Source: Aquimixticola soesokkakensis (GTDB taxonomy: Bacteria; Pseudomonadota; Alphaproteobacteria; Rhodobacterales; Rhodobacteraceae). Taken from it: a stretch of 64,000 bases of DNA. The DNA is taken from the NCBI RefSeq assembly GCF_900172375.1, contig NZ_FWFS01000001.1, positions 434,001-498,000 of the forward strand, given 5' to 3'. The notes beneath the pieces were generated by a model, which did not search any database, had not been told where the DNA came from, and was given only the letters and a program-made list of their open reading frames with translations. Shown piece by piece: positions 20,370 to 28,173 of this stretch. The stretch's first letter is position 1, and the number at the start of each line of letters is the position of its first letter. A program made the position numbers and the translations under genes.

Positions 20370-21479
20370 ATGAGGGGAATTACTCTGCTGCGCGCCGCAA
20401 TGGTGGTGATGGCTGTGGCCACGACGGGCTGTTCGCTGCCGCGTGGCGCTGCCATGCAATCTGAGATCACGGGTGCTGCGCGCAACGCCGAGACGGCGGA
20501 CTTTGCGGTGCAACCTGTGACGCGTGCGGCGTTGCCCGCGTTGCTCAGCTGGCCCTCGACCGACAACACGCCGCGCTACAGCTGGATGGGCCGCACAGGT
20601 GGGTCTTCGACGCCGCTGCTTGCCGCAGGTGATGTCATTTCGCTGGTGATCTGGGACAGTGCACAGTCGGGGCTTCTGGCCGGACCGGGGGCCTTGGTGA
20701 CACCGATGTCCGATTTGCGCGTTTCCGGCGCGGGCGAGATTTTCATCCCCTATGTCGGGAATCTACGCGTCTCGGGCATGTCGCCCGATCACGCGCGTGA
20801 AACCATTCAGACTGCCCTTGATGGCTATATTCCGGGCGTGCAGGTCCAACTTGCCGCGCAGCCGGGACGCGGGAATACCGTCGATATGGTCAGCGGTGTC
20901 GCCGGACCTGGCGCTTACCCGCTCGTGGATCGCAACACGACCGTCTTGAGCCTGATTGCCCAGGCCGGAGGTGTTCCTGCGGCGCTCAACAACCCGCGGG
21001 TCAAGATTTTCCGCGGCTCCAAAATTTACGGCACCTCCCTTGAATCGCTTTATGAAAGCCCTGATCGGGACGCGCTTGTCCTGGGCGGGGACCGGGTGAT
21101 CGTCACGCCCGACGAGCGTACTTTTCTCGCTCTTGGGGCGACAGGGTCGGAGGCTATGATCGAGTTTCCCAAGGATACGGTGACGGTGGCGGATGCGTTG
21201 AGCTTGATTGGCGGGATTTCGGACAGTCGGGCCGATCCGCGCGGTCTGTTGATCCTGCGCAGCTATCCGGCCAGCGCGTTGCGCAGCGGCGGTCCGACCC
21301 GCGCGCAGGTCGTTTTCACGGTTGATTTGACCTCGGCGGACGGGCTGTTCGCGGCAAGCAAATTTCCGATCATGCCCGATGATCTGGTCTATGCGACCGA
21401 AAGCCCTGTGGCCAATATCCAGACGGTATTCGGGCTTGTGGGGCGTGCGTTTGGCCTATCGAGCACGCTCGGCCTCTAG
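20370..21479 (+). CDS. polysaccharide export outer-membrane lipoprotein (Wza/OPX type)
   Basis: Protein of 369 residues with a lipoprotein signal (TTGC, Cys21), so it is probably an outer-membrane lipoprotein. Residues about 85-165 form the polysaccharide biosynthesis/export domain (LLAAGDVISLVIWDS, SGAGEIFIPYVGNLRVSGMS). Two SLBB-like segments follow (VSGVAGPGAYPLVDRNTTVL; FLALGATGSEAMIEFPKDTV). OPX proteins form the exit channel for capsule or exopolysaccharide. No chain-length regulator, polymerase or flippase gene is nearby, so it is an orphan. GGGGGGACC precedes the ATG. Confidence 0.85.
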   Translation: MRGITLLRAAMVVMAVATTGCSLPRGAAMQSEITGAARNAETADFAVQPVTRAALPALLSWPSTDNTPRYSWMGRTGGSSTPLLAAGDVISLVIWDSAQSGLLAGPGALVTPMSDLRVSGAGEIFIPYVGNLRVSGMSPDHARETIQTALDGYIPGVQVQLAAQPGRGNTVDMVSGVAGPGAYPLVDRNTTVLSLIAQAGGVPAALNNPRVKIFRGSKIYGTSLESLYESPDRDALVLGGDRVIVTPDERTFLALGATGSEAMIEFPKDTVTVADALSLIGGISDSRADPRGLLILRSYPASALRSGGPTRAQVVFTVDLTSADGLFAASKFPIMPDDLVYATESPVANIQTVFGLVGRAFGLSSTLGL

Positions 21480-21511
21480 CCTGTCGGTCCGGCCTGTGTC
21501 GCGGAGGTCCT

Positions 21512-21583
21512 GCGCACGAGCGCGTTACGATCCCCTGCGCCCTAGCGCGTTATGATCCCCCGCGCCTTAGCGCGTTACGATCC
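21512..21583. repeat. 25-bp tandem repeat (3 copies) over the allA 3' end
   Basis: Three copies start at 21512, 21537 and 21562 with the shared core AGCGCGTTACGATCC (one copy has TATGATCC). The third copy holds the last codons and stop of the minus-strand gene; the other two extend past it, so the gene end has been multiplied without changing the protein. Confidence 0.9.
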
Positions 21584-22049
21584 AAGGGCTGGGGTAGTGG
21601 TATTCTTCAAGATTGGCGGTGGGCCCGATGCGGTCCACCACCGCAAACAGCCCCGGTGCCGCAAGCGGCGTAAGGACGCCGTGCCATGTGCCGCGATGAA
21701 AATTGATGGCCTGCGCCCCATCGGTGACAAAGGCGCGCGGCGTGGCTGTAGGACCATCGGCGACAATGACCAAAAACGGATCGCGGCTCATGGGAATGAA
21801 GCACTGCGAGCCCTCTGGGTGGCGCTCGATCAGGTCAAGCGTGTAGGGCAGGCTGCGCGCCTCGGCCTGAAAGATCGACACCCCCGCGCGCCCCGCTGTT
21901 TCAGCGCCAAAATCAAGCGTTGCACGATCGTGATAGCGTCCGCATTTGCCCGCATTGATGATCTTGTCCGGCGCACCGCTGGCGTCCAGCACATCGCCAT
22001 AGGGCGCGAAGGCCGGGGCCGAAAGCGGCGCCACCGTGACGCGCCTCAT
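21567..22049 (-). CDS. allA: ureidoglycolate lyase
   Basis: Cytosolic enzyme of 160 residues, the same length as E. coli AllA, releasing urea and glyoxylate from (S)-ureidoglycolate, the last step of ureide breakdown. Family segments include APAFAPYGDVL near the start, FHRGTWHG (substrate/metal region) and EEYHYP near the C-terminus. Its ATG overlaps the stop of the upstream aminohydrolase (ATGA), so it is translationally coupled and last in the minus-strand urate operon. Confidence 0.93.
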   Translation of the reverse strand: MRRVTVAPLSAPAFAPYGDVLDASGAPDKIINAGKCGRYHDRATLDFGAETAGRAGVSIFQAEARSLPYTLDLIERHPEGSQCFIPMSRDPFLVIVADGPTATPRAFVTDGAQAINFHRGTWHGVLTPLAAPGLFAVVDRIGPTANLEEYHYPSPWIVTR

Positions 22050-22879
22050 GTCAGGTCCAAGGCCGCGTGGCGATTGACATCTTTGTAGAGCAGATAGCGG
22101 AAGGGGCGGCGTCCCGCAGCGTAGCAGGCTTGCGGGCAAAAGGCGCGCAGCCACAAAAAGTCGCCTTCTTCCACCTCGACCCAATCCTGATTCAACAGAT
22201 ACACGCCGCGCCCTTGCAGCACGTACAGCCCGTGTTCCATCACATGGGTCTCGGCAAAGGGAATCGTGCCGCCGGGCAGGAAGGTGACGATGTTCACATG
22301 CATGTCGTGGCGCAGATCGTTGGGGTCGACAAACCGTGTCGTCGCCCAGTAGTCCGAGGTTTCGGGCATGCTGATGGCGGTCACCGCCTCATCACTGGTT
22401 ACGAAACTTTCGGGGCGCTCGATGCCTGCCACATCCTCGTAGCGCTTGCGCACCCAGACAAAGCTGACTGGCGTGTCGGAGGTATTTTCCACCGTCCAGA
22501 GTTCGTCGGGCGACAGATAGGCATAGCCGCCATCGCTCATCTCGTGGGTTTGCCCGCCAAAGCGCAGGGTCAGGTGGCCGGCCAGAACGAACAGAACGCC
22601 CTGCGCGCCCGCATCCGGTTCGGGGCGCTGCGACCCGCCGCCGGGGGCGATTTCAACGATCAGCTCGGCAAAGGTTTCAGCAAAACCGCTGAGCGGGCGG
22701 GCCAGCACCCATGCGCGGCTTTTGGTCCAATGCGGCAGGAAACTGGTGGTGATGTCCGACAGCACCCCGCGCGGAATCACGGCGTATGAATTGGTGAAGA
22801 CCGCGCGTTCGCGCGCGCGTTGGTTTTGATCGGGAAGGCCGCCGGTGGGGGCGTAGTAGGTCCGTGAAGCGTCGGTCAT
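22046..22879 (-). CDS. (S)-ureidoglycine aminohydrolase (ura-cupin family)
   Basis: Bicupin protein of 277 residues matching the family often labelled bifunctional allantoicase/(S)-ureidoglycine aminohydrolase (E. coli YlbA/AllE). It hydrolyses (S)-ureidoglycine to (S)-ureidoglycolate and ammonia in a Mn-dependent reaction. The second cupin carries the metal-site segment PFAETHVMEHGLYVLQGRG. It starts within the puuE-uraD stop and ends over the allA start (4-bp overlaps both sides), consistent with one operon. True allantoicase activity is doubtful for this family. Confidence 0.92.
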   Translation of the reverse strand: MTDASRTYYAPTGGLPDQNQRARERAVFTNSYAVIPRGVLSDITTSFLPHWTKSRAWVLARPLSGFAETFAELIVEIAPGGGSQRPEPDAGAQGVLFVLAGHLTLRFGGQTHEMSDGGYAYLSPDELWTVENTSDTPVSFVWVRKRYEDVAGIERPESFVTSDEAVTAISMPETSDYWATTRFVDPNDLRHDMHVNIVTFLPGGTIPFAETHVMEHGLYVLQGRGVYLLNQDWVEVEEGDFLWLRAFCPQACYAAGRRPFRYLLYKDVNRHAALDLT

Positions 22880-24300
22880 GCAAAGAGGGCTTTCAGTCGG
22901 TGCAGGGCAATCCGTTCCACTTGACGACAGGCGGTATCCAGTTCCGCAGCGCGGTCCTGGGCCAGCCGTGCGTGAAAATTGGCAAGGATCGACTCTTTGC
23001 TATGCTCTTTCACCGCGATGATGAAGGGGAAACCGAATTTCGTGGTGTAGGCGGTGTTGAGAGCCTCGAACGTTGCTTTTTCCTCGGCGCTCAGCGCGTC
23101 AAGCCCGGCTGAAGCCTGCTCGGCGGTGCTGTCGGCTGTAAGTTGCTTGGCGGCGGCCAGTTTGCCCGCAAGATCGGGGTGGGCGGTCAGCACCCCCAGC
23201 CGTTCTGTTGCGCTGGCACTGCGAAAGGCGCGGCACAGGGCGGAATGGACGCCGATCGCGCTGTCATGCGCAGGCCCGAGTTCCAGCCCGTGGGCACGTT
23301 CTGCCACCCAGGGCGAATGCTCGAAAATACTGCCATAAAGGTCAACGAAGCGGGCGTGATCCATCTCGCTGGGGCGCTCGATCCGTTTGGGCGGGTGGGT
23401 CTTGGCCCAATGCTGCGCAATCTCGCGCCGCGTCGGCGTCCAGACGTCGTCAAACCCCGCGATGTAGTCGAGGAATTTCGCCAGTCCCGCCATCTTTCCG
23501 GGCCGTCCGATCAGGCGGCAGTGCAGGCCGATGGACATCATTTTCGGAGCCGTTTCCCCTTCGGCGTAGAGCGTGTCGAAGGCGTCTTTGAGGTAGGTGA
23601 AAAACTGCTCGCCCGTGATGTATCCGGGGGCAGTGGCAAAGCGCATGTCGTTGGCTTCCAGCGTGTAGGGGATGATCAGCTGGTCGCGCGCGCCCGCGTC
23701 GATCCAATAGGGCAGATCGTCGTCATAAGTGTCGGAAATATAGTCAAACCCGCCCTCCTCGGCGACAAGGCGCACGGTATTGGCGCTACAGCGGCCCGTG
23801 TACCAGCCAAAGGGGCGCTCGCCGGTGACTTCGGTGTGCAGGCGAATGGCCTCGGCAATCGCGGCCCGTTCCTCGGCTTCGGGCATGTCCTTGTGTTCGA
23901 CCCATTTCAGCCCGTGGGACGCAATTTCCCAGCCTGCGTCCTGCATGGCGGCAACCTGCTCGGGGCTGCGGGCAAGGGCAGTGGCCACGCCGTAGATCGT
24001 CAGCGGCACCTGCGCGCCGGTGAACAGGCGATGCAACCGCCAAAATCCCGCACGCGCGCCGTATTCATAGATGGATTCCATATTCCAGTGGCGCTGGCCA
24101 GGCCAGGGGGCGGCGCCCGCGATATCCGACAGAAAGGCCTCCGAGCCTGCATCGCCGTGCAGGATGTTGTTCTCGCCGCCCTCCTCGTAGTTGAGCACGA
24201 ACTGCACGGCAACGCGCGCGCCATTGGGCCATTTCGGATCGGGCGCATTGGCCCCATAGCCGATCATGTTGCGTGAATATCGTGCCGGAAGTTTTTGCAT
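22876..24300 (-). CDS. puuE-uraD: fused allantoinase (PuuE) / OHCU decarboxylase (UraD)
   Basis: Protein of 474 residues with two enzymes. Residues about 1-305 are a polysaccharide-deacetylase-fold allantoinase (SRNMIGYGANAPDPKWPNGA; FVLNYEEGGE; DAGWEIASHG; GWYTGR), opening allantoin to allantoate. Residues about 308-474 are OHCU decarboxylase (FVDLYGSIFEHSPWVAE; LTAHPDLAGKL; KFGFPFIIAVK), making (S)-allantoin. UraD works just before PuuE in the pathway, so the fusion joins consecutive steps. The start was set at 24300 (MQKLPARYSRN); the longer frame has no family similarity. It is transcribed divergently from uraH. Confidence 0.93.
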   Translation of the reverse strand: MQKLPARYSRNMIGYGANAPDPKWPNGARVAVQFVLNYEEGGENNILHGDAGSEAFLSDIAGAAPWPGQRHWNMESIYEYGARAGFWRLHRLFTGAQVPLTIYGVATALARSPEQVAAMQDAGWEIASHGLKWVEHKDMPEAEERAAIAEAIRLHTEVTGERPFGWYTGRCSANTVRLVAEEGGFDYISDTYDDDLPYWIDAGARDQLIIPYTLEANDMRFATAPGYITGEQFFTYLKDAFDTLYAEGETAPKMMSIGLHCRLIGRPGKMAGLAKFLDYIAGFDDVWTPTRREIAQHWAKTHPPKRIERPSEMDHARFVDLYGSIFEHSPWVAERAHGLELGPAHDSAIGVHSALCRAFRSASATERLGVLTAHPDLAGKLAAAKQLTADSTAEQASAGLDALSAEEKATFEALNTAYTTKFGFPFIIAVKEHSKESILANFHARLAQDRAAELDTACRQVERIALHRLKALFA

Positions 24301-24446
24301 GTGCGACAAGCCTTTCGTCCATATGGTCAAAATCTGGACGCTTGCGACGCAAAGCACAAGAACAAGGCATTTGGCCTCAGCAAGTGTTTGCAAGGTTGCG
24401 GGATTTCCGACAGCCTAAGCCTTAGATTTGAGCAAATAGAGATCCC

Positions 24447-24806
24447 ATGACCACTGGATACCTGACCACCCACGTCCTGGATACCGCCCGCGGTGTCCCC
24501 GCCGATGGCATGAAAATCGACCTGTTTCGCATTCTCGACGACCAGCGCCGCCCCCTTGTGAGCATGGTGACCAATGCGGACGGGCGGACAGATGCCCCGA
24601 TCCTGCCTGCCAGCGATTTCGCCACGGGCAGCTATGAGTTGCTGTTTCATGCGGGCGATTATCTGCGCGCTTCGGGACAGGCGGGAGACGCCCCCTTGTT
24701 TCTTGACCTTGTGCCGATCCGCTTTGGCATCAGTGATCTGAGCAGCCATTATCACGTGCCTTTGCTCCTCTCGCCCTTCAGTTTTTCGACCTACCGCGGG
24801 AGCTAA
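24447..24806 (+). CDS. uraH: 5-hydroxyisourate hydrolase
   Basis: Transthyretin-like enzyme of 119 residues converting 5-hydroxyisourate to OHCU. It begins MTTGYLTTHVLDTARGVPAD (His9 of the active site) and ends with the signature tetrapeptide YRGS. The PLLLSPFSFSTYRGS tail is diagnostic of HIU hydrolases. It lies 5 bp upstream of puuD. Confidence 0.96.
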   Translation: MTTGYLTTHVLDTARGVPADGMKIDLFRILDDQRRPLVSMVTNADGRTDAPILPASDFATGSYELLFHAGDYLRASGQAGDAPLFLDLVPIRFGISDLSSHYHVPLLLSPFSFSTYRGS

Positions 24807-24811
24807 CCCAG

Positions 24812-26047
24812 ATGGCTACGAATTTCGCGTTTTTCATGGAATGGATCGAATTTGCCGTCCGCTGGCTGCATGTGATCACGGCCATCGCATGGATCGGCTC
24901 GTCCTTTTATTTCATCGCGCTCGATCTGGGCCTGCGCCCCTCCTCCTCGAAGGCCAAGGGCGTGGCAGGCGAAGAATGGCAAGTCCACGGCGGCGGCTTT
25001 TATTTCCTTCAAAAATACACGGTTGCGCCGGATCAGATGCCGGATGACCTAATCTGGTTCAAATGGGAAAGCTATTCGACGTGGTTGTCGGGTTTTGCGA
25101 TGCTGGTGTTGGTCTATTACTTCGGCGCAGACCTTTATCTGGTCGATCCCGACGTGGCGGCGCTCTCCATTGCGGGCGCGATCGCGCTGTCTCTGGCGTC
25201 GCTCGGCTTTGGGTGGTTGGCCTATGACGCGCTGTGCAAATCCAGACTCGGTGCGAATTCCACGACGCTGATGGTGGTGCTCTACCTGTTGCTGGTGGGA
25301 ATGGCTTATGGCTATGCGCAGGTGTTTTCGGGCCGCGCGACGATGATCCACCTTGGGGCCTTCACCGCGACCATCATGACAGCGAACGTGTTTTTCGTGA
25401 TCATGCCCAATCAACGGATCGTGGTTGCGGATCTCAAGGCGGGCCGCACGCCGGACGCGAAATACGGTAAAATCGCCAAGCAGCGTTCGACCCACAACAA
25501 CTACCTGACGCTGCCGGTCATCTTCCTCATGCTCTCGAACCACTATCCGCTGGCCTTTGCGAGCAAATACAACTGGTTGGTCGCGGCGCTCGTGTTCTTG
25601 ATGGGGGTGACAATCCGCCATTTCTTCAACACCAAACACGCTCATAAAGGCAGCCCCTATTGGACCTGGGCGGTGACGGCCGTGTTGTTCGTGCTGATCA
25701 TGTGGCTTTCGACTGCTGGAATCTATCGCACCAATACCGATCAGGAGACGGCCGCCCTCACGGGGGCTGCGGCGAAATTTGCGCAGGCGGAGGGGTTTGA
25801 GGATGTGCACCAGATCGTTCTGGGGCGCTGCGCGATGTGTCACAATTCCGATCCCGGTTGGCCGGGCATGTCCGGTCCGCCCAAGGGGGTGCGTCTGGAT
25901 ACGGCGCAGCGCATCGCGACGCAGGCGCGCGACATCTGGCTGCAAGCGGGGGTGACTCATGCCATGCCGCCCGCGAACGCGTCACATATCGAGGAAGAAG
26001 AGCGCGCCGCAATCCGCGCGTGGTACGAAGCGGCGGTGAATGGCTAG
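24812..26047 (+). CDS. puuD: membrane urate oxidase with cytochrome c domain
   Basis: Protein of 411 residues. The N-terminal part has about eight hydrophobic segments (the urate oxidase N domain, starting EWIEFAVRWLHVITAIAWIG). The C-terminus is a c-type cytochrome domain with CAMCH at 340-344 and a probable axial Met at 385. The family oxidises urate to 5-hydroxyisourate at the inner membrane, passing electrons to the respiratory chain instead of O2/H2O2 as in soluble uricase. It forms a pair with uraH. Confidence 0.95.
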   Translation: MATNFAFFMEWIEFAVRWLHVITAIAWIGSSFYFIALDLGLRPSSSKAKGVAGEEWQVHGGGFYFLQKYTVAPDQMPDDLIWFKWESYSTWLSGFAMLVLVYYFGADLYLVDPDVAALSIAGAIALSLASLGFGWLAYDALCKSRLGANSTTLMVVLYLLLVGMAYGYAQVFSGRATMIHLGAFTATIMTANVFFVIMPNQRIVVADLKAGRTPDAKYGKIAKQRSTHNNYLTLPVIFLMLSNHYPLAFASKYNWLVAALVFLMGVTIRHFFNTKHAHKGSPYWTWAVTAVLFVLIMWLSTAGIYRTNTDQETAALTGAAAKFAQAEGFEDVHQIVLGRCAMCHNSDPGWPGMSGPPKGVRLDTAQRIATQARDIWLQAGVTHAMPPANASHIEEEERAAIRAWYEAAVNG

Positions 26048-26050
26048 GCG

Positions 26051-26881
26051 TTAGCCGATCTGGGCGCGCGCGGCCCGAAAACCGGCCATGGTCATCGTAT
26101 CGCGATCTGCGGTGATCACCGGACAGCCCTGCGCACGCAGCACTTCGGTGTAGCGTTTGGTGTTATCGTCCTGTCCGATCACTGCAATCTGCTGTCCAAG
26201 CCAATAGGGTTTGGCAACGGCCAGCTCGGTGCCCATGACCAGTCCGCGCAACCGCGCCCGCGCCAACCCCGGCGCAAGACCTTCGCGTTCGGCTTCGGCG
26301 TGGAGAGAATAAATGCGGGTGAGCAGACGCTCGGGGCGCTCGAAACCGTCCTCGAACCCGGTCTGGAACGCGACATCATCCGCCCCGCTGCTGCCCACCG
26401 TGTGGCGCAGAACCGAGGCCGCAACGAGGCTGTCGATCAGCTCGCCGGTCACAAAGCTTTGGAAACTGACGATTTCGCCGGCGCTGACATGGACCCAGCG
26501 GCTCACGGGGCCGGTCATGCAAAGCACGCCATCAAACTGCGGGTTGGTCGTCATGAACCCGGCGATGCGCACCACATCGCCGCGCATCACATCCGCCGGG
26601 GCGTTTTGCGCGATGGCAGGAACCAGACGCAGGTCGATCCCGGCATCCGATTGCGCATTTGGCAGGGTGGCAAAGGGTTTGCACGGCACGAAGGAGGCCG
26701 GGCTTCCGGTCTCCCCGCTCACCAGAACAAGCGGACGCCCTGCACCGCGCCACGGCGCGATGAGCTGCGCCAGATCTGTGTCGCGCGCGCGGGCGTGGTC
26801 GTTGACGGCCCCGTCGCGATCCACGGCCCAAGCACGGACTTCATCCCTGTCGATTTCGACCGCAATCCAGTCCGTTTTCAC
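26051..26881 (-). CDS. divergent 2-dehydro-3-deoxygalactonokinase-like protein
   Basis: Protein of 276 residues related to DgoK (PF05035): WIAVEIDRDEVRAWAVDRDG at the start, PADVMRGDVVRIAG, MTGPVSRWVHVSAGEI, QSFVTGELIDSL and GFRAARAQIG. The family N-terminal phosphate motif (DWGTS-like) reads EIDRD here, and the LPGTHSKW-type motif reads MTGPVSRW, so catalysis as a sugar kinase is doubtful. A GTG start is preceded by AGGAG. No dgoA or dgoD is nearby. It lies 59 bp downstream of znuA on the same strand, separated by a strong hairpin, and ends 3 bp from the puuD stop. Confidence 0.72.
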   Translation of the reverse strand: MKTDWIAVEIDRDEVRAWAVDRDGAVNDHARARDTDLAQLIAPWRGAGRPLVLVSGETGSPASFVPCKPFATLPNAQSDAGIDLRLVPAIAQNAPADVMRGDVVRIAGFMTTNPQFDGVLCMTGPVSRWVHVSAGEIVSFQSFVTGELIDSLVAASVLRHTVGSSGADDVAFQTGFEDGFERPERLLTRIYSLHAEAEREGLAPGLARARLRGLVMGTELAVAKPYWLGQQIAVIGQDDNTKRYTEVLRAQGCPVITADRDTMTMAGFRAARAQIG

Positions 26882-26889
26882 TAGTCTCT

Positions 26890-26925
26890 CCTGTCGAGCT
26901 TGCGCGCAGTATCAAGCTCGACAGG
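26890..26925. other. perfect 13-bp inverted repeat between znuA and the DgoK-like gene
   Basis: CCTGTCGAGCTTG (26890-26902), 10-base loop, CAAGCTCGACAGG (26913-26925). No T-run follows on the minus strand. On the minus-strand RNA the hairpin takes in part of the AGGAG ribosome site of the GTG-started downstream gene, so it could limit its translation. Confidence 0.75.
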
Positions 26926-26940
26926 CGGAGTTTCAATGCC

Positions 26941-28053
26941 TCACGGGGTGCAGGTGGCGATTGCGGCGGCAATGTCGGTCAGGAGTGTGGCATAAAGGTC
27001 AGCCCCCGGCGCAAGCGTCGTGCCCGAAAGGTCGGCCTCGGCATCTTCCACCGTCACCTCGCCGGTGATCGCGCGCGCAAGGGACAGGTTCTGCTGCGGC
27101 TCGGCCAAGAGGCACAGCGTGTCGCGCTGGTCTGCGGCGGCGGCGATCTGCGCCCCCAGAGCCGATAGATGCGCCGCACCCGGTTTCGAGGCATCGGACG
27201 CGGAAACCGGCAGGATGTCATGCAGCTCGAACGCACGGGCAAAATAGCCGATCGCGTCATGGGTGGTCAGGATTGGCGTGTGTTCATAGGGGGCAAGTGT
27301 CGCGCGCAGTTGGGTCGTCAGCGTGGCAAGGCTGGCCTGAAGCAAAGACAGGTTGCGCGCGTAGGTCGCGGCGTTATCGGGATCCTGTGCGCTCAGAACG
27401 TCCACCATTTCACGGGCCATGATCTGTGCATTGGCGGGATCGAGCCAGATGTGGGGGTCCACACTGCCGTGGTCGTGTCCCTCCTCAGCGGTGTGATCCG
27501 CGTCGCTGTGGTCCGCGTGGTCGTGTCCCTCCTCAGCGGTGTGATCCGCGTCGCTGTGGTCCGCGTGGTCGTGTCCCTCCTCAGCGTCGTGATCGGCGTG
27601 GGCGTGGTCCTCTGTGTCGTGATCGTCGTGCTCGGCGTGGGCGTTAGCCGCATCGTGACCCTCATGTTCCGCCTCTCCAAGCGGGAGGAGCGGCAGGTCG
27701 GGGGCATCAAGCAGCGCGACAGAGCGCGCTTGGGGCGCAAGCTCGGGCAGGGCGCTCGCAAGCCAGGGCGTCATGGACTCACCGATCCAGAACACCACAT
27801 CGGCTTTGGACAAAGCCCGCGCCTGCGAGGGTTTGAGTTGGAAATGATGCGGATCAGCTGCGCCGGTCACGATCAAGCTGGGGGTCGCCACGCCCTCCAT
27901 CACGGCGCTCGCCAGGGCGTGGGTCGCGGGAAGGTCGGTCACAACCATCGGGGCCTGAGCATGGGCGGCGCTGGCGAATGTGGCGAGGAGAAGCGGCAAA
28001 GCGCCGCGCGCGGCGCGGTTGGATGTCAGGAGAAAGGGCAAAGGGATGGGCAT
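26941..28053 (-). CDS. znuA: zinc ABC transporter substrate-binding protein
   Basis: Periplasmic zinc-binding protein of 370 residues with an N-terminal signal peptide (to about AAHAQ, 33). Zinc ligand regions are DPHHFQLKPSQ, the DPHIWLDP segment and THDAIGYFARAF. A long His/Asp/Glu-rich loop, characteristic of ZnuA, lies near residues 135-200 and contains a 16-residue tandem repeat (EEGHDHADHSDADHTA). GGAGG precedes the ATG. It is divergent from zur-znuCB with Zur-type boxes in between, so repression by zinc-loaded Zur is expected. Confidence 0.95.
   Translation of the reverse strand: MPIPLPFLLTSNRAARGALPLLLATFASAAHAQAPMVVTDLPATHALASAVMEGVATPSLIVTGAADPHHFQLKPSQARALSKADVVFWIGESMTPWLASALPELAPQARSVALLDAPDLPLLPLGEAEHEGHDAANAHAEHDDHDTEDHAHADHDAEEGHDHADHSDADHTAEEGHDHADHSDADHTAEEGHDHGSVDPHIWLDPANAQIMAREMVDVLSAQDPDNAATYARNLSLLQASLATLTTQLRATLAPYEHTPILTTHDAIGYFARAFELHDILPVSASDASKPGAAHLSALGAQIAAAADQRDTLCLLAEPQQNLSLARAITGEVTVEDAEADLSGTTLAPGADLYATLLTDIAAAIATCTP
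27469..27590 (-). repeat. 48-bp tandem repeat in the ZnuA His-rich loop
   Basis: Units begin at 27469, 27517 and 27565 (GTGGTCGTGTCCCTCCTCAG on the plus strand), the third being partial. Each full unit codes for 16 residues of His/Asp/Glu-rich sequence, so copy number can change in frame. Confidence 0.92.
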
Positions 28054-28085
28054 TGGGCCTCCGGTGCAAAGGGCTTGTCGGTTGC

Positions 28086-28108
28086 GAAGTGTTATAATAG
28101 TACATTTC
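28086..28108. promoter_or_regulatory. Zur box 1 (znuA side)
   Basis: GAAGTGTTATAATAGTACAT plus TTC, close to the known alpha/gamma-proteobacterial Zur palindrome GAAATGTTATANTATAACAT-TTC (about 20 of 23 positions by eye). It lies 33 bp from the znuA start. Confidence 0.8.
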
Positions 28109-28123
28109 GCAGAATGACAATCT

Positions 28124-28149
28124 GCAAAAGTGATAATATCACATTTTGC
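28124..28149. promoter_or_regulatory. Zur box 2 (zur side)
   Basis: A perfect 13-bp palindrome GTGATAATATCAC (28130-28142) flanked by AAAA and TTTT, 24 bp before the zur start. Its shape resembles box 1, so zur-znuC-znuB is probably autoregulated. Confidence 0.7.
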
Positions 28150-28173
28150 CGACACCAAACCGAGAGGCCCTTC

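Noticed and set aside
22046-22879. Calling the cupin protein a true allantoicase
   Set aside because: The sequence matches ureidoglycine aminohydrolases; the allantoicase label comes from database naming and no allantoicase domain is visible.
27169-28173. Long 5' extension of the zur frame upstream of 28174
   Set aside because: It runs antisense through znuA and across the Zur boxes; Fur-family similarity begins only after 28174, where a ribosome site is present.
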